NCBI GenBank assembly: GCA_963581435.1
Contig: CAUZOL010000029.1
Location: forward strand, 1-36,393
DNA from: JABISG01 sp963581435
Lineage (GTDB): Bacteria; Planctomycetota; Planctomycetia; Planctomycetales; Planctomycetaceae
DNA: 36,393 nt
Reading direction: 5' to 3'
Shown here: piece after piece, positions 1 to 9,310 of the stretch
Layout of the letters: each line of letters opens with the position of its first letter
Position numbering within the stretch: position 1 is the stretch's first letter
Made by a program: the position numbers and the translations under genes
Notes under the pieces: generated by a model
What the model was told of the DNA's origin: nothing
Databases searched by the model: none
The model's input: only the letters and a program-made list of their open reading frames with translations

Positions 1-437
1 ACAGGATCGATTGTAGCGGTTTTTCGATTTGATGAGCGAGCATGTCTGGCACGCATATTGCATGGGATGGGGACGCGGCAGCCAATTCGACCGTCGCGAC
101 TGGCAAAACAGACATTGCGATTCTCAAGGAGGGTGGCCGGAATTGGCAGCGGGGCTGCTTCAATCGTCGGAAATCCCCGAGTTTTTGCCCTCACAGCGGG
201 TTGCCGCAGCAGTTTTTTCGCCAATCGCTCTCGCTGTGGCCTATCTTGTAAGTAATCGTCGAAAACCGATCTGATTCGGTGCGGCGTCAGTGTTTAAAAT
301 CGACCATAAAACAAACAGTTTTTCGGATGTCCCCGTCACGGCGGGGAATCCGGTGGCAATTCGGCCGGCTGGGTGCACAAGAATCGTCTTGTGGGGCAGT
401 CATGTTCAGCGGCTTGAAGATCAGGGAGTAACCTCGA
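1..437. other. Upstream region of clpC, no gene recognised
   Basis: No convincing coding region was found. An open frame at 29-274 begins at a TTG without a ribosome binding site and has low-complexity, non-protein-like composition, so it is left out. The stretch around 290-325 is locally AT-richer and could carry the clpC promoter, but I cannot place -35/-10 boxes with confidence. No CIRCE-type inverted repeat or CtsR-type heptamer repeat was noticed, so heat-shock regulation is not shown by the sequence. Confidence 0.5.
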
Positions 438-2987
<2,550 letters not shown>

Positions 2988-3038
2988 CAGCAAGCCACCG
3001 GCCCCGGCCGACATATTGCCGAATACGTGTTGTTACTT

Positions 3039-3075
3039 AAAGCCCAGCTCTTTTTCTAAGAGCTGGGCTTTTTTG
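3039..3075 (+). terminator. Intrinsic terminator of clpC
   Basis: A perfect 14-bp stem (AAAGCCCAGCTCTT at 3039-3052 pairing with AAGAGCTGGGCTTT at 3058-3071) closes a 5-nt loop and runs into a T tract. It lies 50 nt after the clpC stop codon and so separates clpC from the methyltransferase gene. Confidence 0.93.
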
Positions 3076-3198
3076 TGCAGTTTTATCTACTACAATTGCG
3101 AAAACGTTTGGTTGTTCATTGGCGCTTCTGGGCGGCTTGTGGTCAATCGGCAGTCCTGAATTGACCGCCTCGCATTTCTCCGTTCACATTAGTGCCAT

Positions 3199-3894
3199 AT
3201 GCTACCCCGAACGCTCGAACCGGAGGTGATGGACACCCTCCAGGAAGCCATCGATTACGATGCAATGAATCACCGTGAAGTCAATCGCGCGTTTGTCGAT
3301 GATTTATTGGCAGAGGCAGCGAGGACGGAAGGCGGGGTTCGCTTCTACGACAAAGGGAACCCACACGTACTCGACGTGGGAACCGGGACAGCTCAGATTC
3401 CCATCGAACTCTGTCGGCGGTCTGCCATTTGTCACGTGACTGGCGTTGATCTGGCTGGCGAAATGCTGCAGTTGGGTCGCCAGAACATTGAACGGGCCGG
3501 GTTAATCAACCGGGTTCGTCTCGAACGGGCGGATGCCAAGGATTTGACCTTTCCCGACGGGACATACGACGTTGTTATGTCCAACAGCATCGTCCACCAC
3601 ATTGCGGAACCACTCAAAGTTCTCGCTCAGATGGTCCGCTTGCTGCGCCCGGGCGGGCTGCTCTTCGTTCGCGACCTCTTGCGGCCACCGGACGTCGAAA
3701 CCGTCGAGCAGATTGTTCAAACCTACGCAGGCGAAGAGAATCCGCATCAGCAGAAGATGTTTCGCGAGTCACTGCATGCCGCTCTCACACTGGACGATAT
3801 CCGCGGGCTGTTATCGGACCTGAACGTACCGCCAAGCTGGGCCGAACAAACAAGCGACCGCCATTGGACCATCAGCGGGCATTCCGAACGCTGA
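3199..3894 (+). CDS. Class I SAM-dependent methyltransferase
   Basis: Predicted cytosolic methyltransferase of the Methyltransf_11/25 type, 231 residues, substrate unknown. Motif I is VLDVGTGTAQ at about 54-63, the motif II acid is in VTGVDLAGEML, the motif III-like aspartate is in ERADAKDL, and motif IV/V is visible in VVMSNSIVHH followed by LLRPGGLLFVRDLLRPP. The first ATG is kept as the start because the opening LEPEVMD...YDAMNHREVNRAF segment looks like a conserved N-terminus. There is no clear Shine-Dalgarno before it; a GGAGG lies only 2-4 nt before a second ATG at 3229, too close to favour that one. It stands alone after the clpC terminator, so context does not suggest a substrate. Confidence 0.85.
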   Translation: MLPRTLEPEVMDTLQEAIDYDAMNHREVNRAFVDDLLAEAARTEGGVRFYDKGNPHVLDVGTGTAQIPIELCRRSAICHVTGVDLAGEMLQLGRQNIERAGLINRVRLERADAKDLTFPDGTYDVVMSNSIVHHIAEPLKVLAQMVRLLRPGGLLFVRDLLRPPDVETVEQIVQTYAGEENPHQQKMFRESLHAALTLDDIRGLLSDLNVPPSWAEQTSDRHWTISGHSER

Positions 3895-4167
3895 TCACTG
3901 CGGCGAATTCTGCTTGACCGAGCCGCCCGAACAGGCGGTATTGTCGGACTTTTCGCCTCGTTTGTGACGGTCGTCATCGTGCGGCATAATCCGTTCCGGC
4001 TGAATTGATTGTCGTCAAAACATCCGCAAACACCTCAAGCTTCGTATCGAGATGAGTCGATCTGTCTTACGCAGCCTGAGTGACTTTCCTGTTCCACCAC
4101 AAGTGGTAGAACCTGACGGGAAACGATTCTGCGTCCTATCCCCAGTGTCGCCCGCCAGGAGTTCTGT

Positions 4168-4407
4168 ATGGTCAAGTCGCGTCTGGGTCAGTCGTTACTG
4201 CGACTGGAGTGCAGCCTCGCGGGGTGCAGGCAAGCCGAGCAGCGAGCCGACATCGTTCTGGATCAATGGCGCGAGCGATGGTTCAATAATCGCGACCGCA
4301 TCGCCCACCGACTTGAGTTGATCGAATCACAGCTCGACCAACTGACCGGCGAAACCGACAGCAATCGACCAAAGCTATCGATAGTCGGTGTCATCGCCGA
4401 TGCTTAG
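4168..4407 (+). CDS. Small hypothetical protein (79 aa)
   Basis: Not recognised. It is supported by an AGGAG six nt before the ATG and by protein-like composition: a predicted amphipathic helical stretch rich in Arg, Glu, Leu and Gln at about 22-60, with no signal peptide or membrane segment. Two cysteines are present (15 and 20). Its TAG stop overlaps the stop codon of the convergent ThiF-like gene. Overlapping frames with weaker start signals were rejected. It could be a short coiled-coil protein or a chance open frame; I favour a real gene only moderately. Confidence 0.5.
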   Translation: MVKSRLGQSLLRLECSLAGCRQAEQRADIVLDQWRERWFNNRDRIAHRLELIESQLDQLTGETDSNRPKLSIVGVIADA

Positions 4408-5156
4408 TCGGCCGCGCAAACGGGACAATTGGAGTTTCGACTGAGAGAACGAACCCGAAACGTCATCTCACGTAAATCGCAGGTAAGCATTCGACCGGTC
4501 AGCGGTTCGCCGAAACCGGCAAGCAGTTTAATCGCCTCCATCGCGCCCAGACATCCAATGGTTCCCGAGACGGCTCCAAACACGGGAAACTCGCGCTTCC
4601 ACCCCGGCGGATCAGCCGGATGCAGACACGCCAGGCAAGGTGTCTCCCCAGGAATGATCGAAGTGAGCTGCGCTTCCATGTCGTACATGGCGCACTCGAC
4701 GATGGGTTTGCCCTGCAAGACGGCCTGACGGTTCATCGCAAACCGTTCGGTGAATAGCGGAGCGCAGTCGACAATCAGATCAACCTGCTCAATAATCCCG
4801 GCGGCGTTTTCTTCGTTGATGTTCTCGCCGACAGCGACGATTTCCAGCCGGGGATTGAGTTCCTTCAACCGCCGTTCGGCCGATTCAACGCGAGATTTGC
4901 CGAGCCAGTCGTGCGTCATCAACAATTGGCGGTTCAAATCGCTTGGTTTGACGTTGCCGGCATGCGCAATGACAAGTTTTCCAACGCCGGCTGCCGCCAA
5001 CTCATACGCGGCGACGCTACCCAAACCGCCGCATCGCGAGACCAGCACCGATGCCCCCTTGAGCCGTTCCTGGCCGGCTTCGCCGAACTCGGGTACCCAA
5101 AGTTGCCACTCGTAAACGGCCCGTTCTTCGTCGGTCAGCGGTTTTGGATCAGGCAT
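4404..5156 (-). CDS. MoeB/ThiF/HesA-family E1-like protein, ATP site degenerate
   Basis: Family members adenylate the C-terminal glycine of a ubiquitin-like sulfur carrier (MoaD or ThiS) in molybdopterin or thiamine synthesis. The 250-residue length, the core RCGGLGS (41-47), SDLNRQ (72-77) and GKSR (86-89), the C-terminal G-CLGAMEAIKLLAG segment, and paired CLAC (174-177) and CPVC (244-247) zinc ligands all fit MoeB/ThiF. Oddities: the glycine-rich loop has Arg41 where a Gly is usual, the D-x-D of the nucleotide-ribose motif reads H65-A-G67, and the C-T-D-N motif reads C131-A-P-L. The Arg of NRQ and the following Lys are kept. It may bind rather than adenylate its carrier. It lies 46 nt after the MoaD-like gene, last in the operon, and its stop overlaps that of the convergent small ORF. 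Confidence 0.85.
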   Translation of the reverse strand: MPDPKPLTDEERAVYEWQLWVPEFGEAGQERLKGASVLVSRCGGLGSVAAYELAAAGVGKLVIAHAGNVKPSDLNRQLLMTHDWLGKSRVESAERRLKELNPRLEIVAVGENINEENAAGIIEQVDLIVDCAPLFTERFAMNRQAVLQGKPIVECAMYDMEAQLTSIIPGETPCLACLHPADPPGWKREFPVFGAVSGTIGCLGAMEAIKLLAGFGEPLTGRMLTCDLREMTFRVRSLSRNSNCPVCAAD

Positions 5157-5202
5157 GGTTCTCGCGTGTCTGATTACGTGCGGGTTCGATTGCTGGTTTG
5201 AT

Positions 5203-5481
5203 TCAACCGCCCGAAATGGGCGAGAGAAGTGTCACGACGTTGTTATCGCAGAGTGTTCGCGGAGTCTCCCAGCGAACTTGCTCGTCGCTGACGAACAGCA
5301 GTATCGACGGATGCAATGTGCCGTCGGTTGCGAACAGCAATCCCGATAGCGGATTGCCATGTCGTCCTGCGACTTCTGCCACGAGTTCTTGCACCGAGCA
5401 ACCCGTCTCAACATCGACAGTCTCCGCCGCGGTACCGGCCGCTCGTTTCAACTGAGCGGTAAATTCAATGGTGACCTGCAT
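5203..5481 (-). CDS. moaD: MoaD/ThiS-family sulfur carrier protein
   Basis: A 92-residue beta-grasp protein. It starts with the strand VTIEFTAQLKRAAG, contains the V-E-T-G-C-S-V-Q-E-L helix start typical of MoaD/ThiS, and ends in LLSPISGG. A C-terminal Gly-Gly is required for adenylation and thiocarboxylation in this family, so the carrier itself looks functional. Its position between a ModB-like permease and a MoeB/ThiF-like protein favours a role in molybdopterin synthesis, but ThiS-like or other sulfur-carrier roles cannot be excluded. At 92 residues it is slightly longer than E. coli MoaD (81), mainly because of an insertion around ATDGTLHPSILLFV. No MoaE, MoaA or MoaC gene is nearby. Confidence 0.85.
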   Translation of the reverse strand: MQVTIEFTAQLKRAAGTAAETVDVETGCSVQELVAEVAGRHGNPLSGLLFATDGTLHPSILLFVSDEQVRWETPRTLCDNNVVTLLSPISGG

Positions 5482-5558
5482 CGTCTGTTACTTTCGTGTC
5501 ACAAGAAATCAACGGGAACGGATCACACATTGAGCCATCCCGCTCGCGGGCCGTATCT

Positions 5559-5586
5559 TTGCCCCACGCACAGACACACGGGGCAA
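5559..5586. repeat. Small inverted repeat between permease and moaD
   Basis: TTGCCCC at 5559-5565 and GGGGCAA at 5580-5586 form a 7-bp inverted repeat around a 14-nt loop. It sits in the 114-nt gap after the permease stop codon within the operon and could attenuate transcription or mark an intergenic repeat; there is no following T tract. Confidence 0.45.
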
Positions 5587-5595
5587 GCCCCGCGG

Positions 5596-7500
5596 CTAAA
5601 TGCCCATTTTGCGAAGTCCAAACGTTCTTGCAATGATCAGCACAATCATTGCGGCGCCAATCATCACCAGCGAAGCCGCCACGGCACCGGCGATGTTACC
5701 TGTGGTCATTTCCAGAAAAACTGTCGTCGGCAACACCTCTGTTTTCATGCGAGTCGAACCCGAGAAGATCAGAATTGGGCCGAACTCGCCCAATGCACGC
5801 GCCCACGCCAACGTCCCGGCTGCCAATAGTCCCCGATGCGTTTGCGGAAACACCACCTGCCAGAACGCCTGCGCTCGCGTGCAACCAAGTGTGAGCGCCA
5901 CGGTTTCGAACCGCGTGTCGATTTGATCGAAGGTCACTCGCATGGTCCGCACGGCAAAAGCGCATGCCACCATAAACTGAGCCAGGATTACGCTCGGAAT
6001 CTCATACGTCACAGGGAACGTCAGCAGCGGGATGAAATCGGCACGGGAATCCTCGATGTGGCGAACGATGTCGGCACGGATGTTCCAGGCAACCGACTCC
6101 GTCTTCCAACTGTTCTTCAGCGTTTCAATTTGTTCGCGCGTGCGGCCCAATTCTTCGCTCAATTGTGAGACCTGCCGTTCATAGGTGTCAATTTGCGGCT
6201 GGTTCGGATCAATCTGTCGGCGAATCGCTTTGAGTTCGTCAAACAATTTCGACAGATGCCCCTGATCGTCAGCCGACTGTTCGCCACGAGTCTTCGTGCG
6301 TGCAGAGATCGCGATTCGCAATTCATCCAGTCGGCTCCGCAGACTCTTCAACTCCAACTGTTGTTTCTCGCCGGGGCTATCTGTTTCGAGTTGCGTGATG
6401 AGATCGTCCAATTGCCCGAACCCGCGATCGGCCAGCTGGCGTGCATCATCGCGGTTCTCTTCCAGGCCGCCCAAAGTGTTCTCAAAATCGCGAGGACGCA
6501 GATCCACAATCTGCTGTTCGACGCTTTGAATCTCACGATCGAAATCGTCGGCCTGCTCTGTCAGTTGCCGAATTCGCAATTCGTCCTTGCGAGGCGATAG
6601 CAGGAAATGCAACTCCCCGGCTTGGGGAGATCGCGCGTCAGCATCGGCGGTGAATTCCGCGACGATCAACTGCTTTCCATCGGGAAGTCCGTCGTAGCCC
6701 ACCTGTTCGACATCATTCCGGCTGGTGAACGGTTTCTGCGACAACGGGGCATCGAGCAGATTCACCACTTCTTCAACGGTTCCCGTTGCCGTGTATTCGA
6801 TCGAATAAACCGACCGCGAACGCCGCAACGGCGATTGATCGCGAAATGTTACTTGTTCCTGCTCGTACCCTTCGATCACGGGCATCCAGTCGGGCGGCGA
6901 CGGAAGCAGATATTGATGGGTGACGAGCGGAAACAGCACGGCGCTGAGAAGCAATGGAATCACAATTCTGGTGCGCGGCGATGCGATGCGTCGGCGTGTC
7001 CCCCAGAAAAACAGCAGTGATGATATCATCAGACCCAATAAACACGCCGCGGGAACCAGATTATTGGCCAGCGTATTTTCGATCGCCTTCAATCCACCTT
7101 CAACGGTTTCCGCGAATGGGCTGGCAAACAGAATCAGCAGGCAGAGGCCGATAACCAACGGCGGCAGAATGATGGGGATATCGAGAATCGCATCGACGAC
7201 CGCCTTGCCACGAAAATTGTGCCGCGACAACAGGTAGCCGATGGGTACCGAAACCCACAATGCCAGAATCGTGGTGATCGTGCAGGAAATCAGGCTCAGC
7301 CGAATCGAGTATTGCACCTTGGGGTCGCTGAGCGTCGAGGCAATATCGCCGGGCGTCGTGTACCCCATTTCGGCCAGCAACATGCCTGCAATCAGCAGAA
7401 CGTACGCGCTGCCAATCACGCCGAAACAAAGATAGAAAGGGACGTCGGACCCGACTCGCAACAATGCGGGTTCGTCATCTGGAGCCGTCGCGCCGCTCAT
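5596..7500 (-). CDS. ModB/CysT-type ABC transporter permease with large internal insertion
   Basis: Membrane permease of the molybdate/sulfate/tungstate importer type. Numbered from the chosen ATG at 7500 (634 aa), the ModB halves are recognisable: helices at about 20-45 and 67-90, then FRGKAVVDAILDIPIILPPLVIGLCLL before 130; and, after about 492, SVILAQFMVA, the EAA-like loop (ETVALTLGCTRAQAFWQVVFP) and ARALGEFGPILIFSG. Between them lies about 360 residues absent from ordinary ModB proteins (~220-270 aa): two extra hydrophobic segments, a soluble region, and a charged coiled-coil-like region at about 305-465. The ATG at 7500 overlaps the upstream stop in an ATGA arrangement, favouring it over an upstream codon at 7524. 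Molybdate is inferred from the MoaD/MoeB-like neighbours; no ATPase is adjacent. Confidence 0.85.
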   Translation of the reverse strand: MSGATAPDDEPALLRVGSDVPFYLCFGVIGSAYVLLIAGMLLAEMGYTTPGDIASTLSDPKVQYSIRLSLISCTITTILALWVSVPIGYLLSRHNFRGKAVVDAILDIPIILPPLVIGLCLLILFASPFAETVEGGLKAIENTLANNLVPAACLLGLMISSLLFFWGTRRRIASPRTRIVIPLLLSAVLFPLVTHQYLLPSPPDWMPVIEGYEQEQVTFRDQSPLRRSRSVYSIEYTATGTVEEVVNLLDAPLSQKPFTSRNDVEQVGYDGLPDGKQLIVAEFTADADARSPQAGELHFLLSPRKDELRIRQLTEQADDFDREIQSVEQQIVDLRPRDFENTLGGLEENRDDARQLADRGFGQLDDLITQLETDSPGEKQQLELKSLRSRLDELRIAISARTKTRGEQSADDQGHLSKLFDELKAIRRQIDPNQPQIDTYERQVSQLSEELGRTREQIETLKNSWKTESVAWNIRADIVRHIEDSRADFIPLLTFPVTYEIPSVILAQFMVACAFAVRTMRVTFDQIDTRFETVALTLGCTRAQAFWQVVFPQTHRGLLAAGTLAWARALGEFGPILIFSGSTRMKTEVLPTTVFLEMTTGNIAGAVAASLVMIGAAMIVLIIARTFGLRKMGI

Positions 7501-9152
7501 GGTCGCTCCGAATCGACGCGCCAACGAAAATCGACTGCCTCGAACCGGCGACGGGATTCGGCTGTTGTTATTGCATCGACCAGCCGCTGCGTCAGGTACT
7601 TGTGTTTCGATTCGCGTGAGATGGCAATCGGTTGCCGAGCGATGGGGTTGCCTTCCTCGATGGAAATGACCTCCAGCTTGTCCTTCACCTGCGAGCAGTT
7701 GACGCGATAAACAACGGCCGCATCGAGCTTGGCTGCCGCTCCCCCGAGCAGTTGATTCACGAGCAAGTCGGCAGTTGGCGTATCGACACTGACATTTTTT
7801 CGCACACCGTCGTACAGTTTGAGTTGCTTCAACAGGTTAGCAGTCAACGCCCCGAGCGCACTCTGCTTTTCATTGGCGACGCCAATACTCATTCCTTCGC
7901 GACCGAGGTCGGCCAATGTTGTGATGTTCTTCGGGTTGCCCTTGCGAGTGATGATCACCATGTCGGTTTCGGAAATCGTCAGCGGTGTTTGAAACAGATT
8001 GCGGACTTGTGTCATGTAAGACGTGTCACAAGAAAAATAAGCGTCGGGCACGTTTTCGCTTTTCATCAGGCCGACGAGAATGCCGCAGCCGTTGTAATTC
8101 ACATTAACCGTCACGCCTTCACGTCGCTGAAAACGGCTGATGGTGTCTTGAATGGCGAGACGGTTGACGCCACCGCTGAACAGGACCAGTGATGGCGACT
8201 CGGCCCAGGCATCGCCGCCGATGAGCTTGTAACCGTAGCGTCCGAATTCGATCTGCCCCTTATCGGGCGCTTGCAGATACCGCAGGTACTTCAGGGCGGC
8301 GGTCGGATTCTTGCAGGTCTTCAGCACGCCGGCGGTGATTTCCTTCTCGGCAGCGTCGAAGGGTTCGGTCGTGACCATCTCAAGTTCGTCGGAACTCTGC
8401 TTGACGATGGCGTCCCACACAATGCCCGCATCGACGGTTCCGAGAGAAATGTCGGTGGCGATGTCGTTCACCGTAGCTTTGGTCACTTTGACCGCCGCTT
8501 CGATCTGTTCCCACTCCCCCGTTTTTGTCAGCACTTTTTTCGTCACCTTGCCGATGGAAGCCGCCCCAGGGTTGGCGATCGCGAAGGTGACGTCTTCGCG
8601 CAACAGGTCTTTGATCGACTGAATGTTTTTCGGGTTGCCCTTTTGTACGGCGATGACCGGCTTGAACCGCGCGAGCGGCAGCGACTCGACGAGCAGTCCT
8701 TTTTCGCGTGCGATCTTGATGTAGCTGATGTCGGCGGCCAGATACAAGTCGCCGCGTTTTGCGACCTGCACATTGCTCAGCAGGGTTCCCGATCCGCCAA
8801 ACTGTAACTGCACACGAATGCCGGTTTCGGACTCAAAGTTTTTCGTTGCCGCCTCGACCGGGAGCGTCATGCCGGCCGCACAGTACATAAACAGTTTGTC
8901 CTCACCGCCTCCGTTGCCGTTCGCATGACCGTTACCATTTGTGCCGTCGCCGTTCGCCGCCCTGCCGGTTCCATTAGCCGTCTGGTGGGAACCGTTGCCG
9001 TTGGTCGAGGGCGACGACGAATCGTCGCCGGGGCTCATCAGCATCCACGCAAGCAATGCAACCAACGGCAGCGATGCCAGCACAATCACCAAGCCGTTGT
9101 TTCCAGCGCCCTGGCGAAATGAACGGAGTGTTGTTGATTCAGCCGATTTCAT
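7497..9152 (-). CDS. Tandem ModA-like oxyanion-binding protein, membrane-anchored
   Basis: Solute-binding component for an oxyanion (molybdate or tungstate) importer, 551 residues, about twice a normal ModA. The order is a short cytosolic tail, one hydrophobic anchor (about 20-39), an Asn/Gly/Ser-rich linker (43-85), a first binding domain (87-315), and a second one (318-548). The duplication is visible in shared motifs: KGNPKNI occurs at 171-177 and again at 404-410, each followed by a similar L-x-x-L-x-R-E stretch. The first domain has the typical ModA start CAAGMTLPVEAA and GGSGTL. The anchor-plus-linker form suggests tethering on the outer face of the cytoplasmic membrane rather than a free periplasmic protein. 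It heads the operon and is translationally coupled to the permease by an ATGA overlap. A GAGG is near the ATG but closely spaced. Confidence 0.88.
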   Translation of the reverse strand: MKSAESTTLRSFRQGAGNNGLVIVLASLPLVALLAWMLMSPGDDSSSPSTNGNGSHQTANGTGRAANGDGTNGNGHANGNGGGEDKLFMYCAAGMTLPVEAATKNFESETGIRVQLQFGGSGTLLSNVQVAKRGDLYLAADISYIKIAREKGLLVESLPLARFKPVIAVQKGNPKNIQSIKDLLREDVTFAIANPGAASIGKVTKKVLTKTGEWEQIEAAVKVTKATVNDIATDISLGTVDAGIVWDAIVKQSSDELEMVTTEPFDAAEKEITAGVLKTCKNPTAALKYLRYLQAPDKGQIEFGRYGYKLIGGDAWAESPSLVLFSGGVNRLAIQDTISRFQRREGVTVNVNYNGCGILVGLMKSENVPDAYFSCDTSYMTQVRNLFQTPLTISETDMVIITRKGNPKNITTLADLGREGMSIGVANEKQSALGALTANLLKQLKLYDGVRKNVSVDTPTADLLVNQLLGGAAAKLDAAVVYRVNCSQVKDKLEVISIEEGNPIARQPIAISRESKHKYLTQRLVDAITTAESRRRFEAVDFRWRVDSERP

Positions 9153-9250
9153 TCATTGACCTCAACGATTCTGGAACAGTCTTCGGCAGGTGTTGGCATC
9201 ACCCCGCCATAGGGTTCGAACAACCGGATGCTTGCGGAATCTGACAACAA

Positions 9251-9271
9251 CGACCGGCATGAAGCCGACCG
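9251..9271 (-). repeat. Hairpin in the leader of the modA-like operon
   Basis: Read on the minus strand, CGGTCGGC and GCCGGTCG flank a 5-nt loop. All eight positions pair in RNA if two G-U pairs are allowed, whereas the plus-strand copy would have two mismatches. It lies about 100 nt before the binding-protein start, in the 158-nt gap after the propeller gene. It could be an mRNA element or a repeat copy; it does not resemble the molybdenum-cofactor riboswitch as I know it. Confidence 0.4.
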
Positions 9272-9310
9272 CTCGCCTACGGTTCTAATTCCGCACAAAC
9301 TGACGTAGCC

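Noticed and set aside
29..274. 81-codon open frame before clpC
   Set aside because: It starts at TTG without a ribosome binding site, and three overlapping frames here look equally open; nothing protein-like was seen.
3923..3950. Possible terminator after the methyltransferase gene
   Set aside because: The CCGCC/GGCGG stem is only 5 bp with mismatched flanks and a 4-T tract 12 nt away; too weak to list.
9153..9310. Molybdenum-cofactor riboswitch before the modA-like gene
   Set aside because: The gap is too short and lacks the multi-hairpin pattern I would expect; only one simple hairpin is visible.
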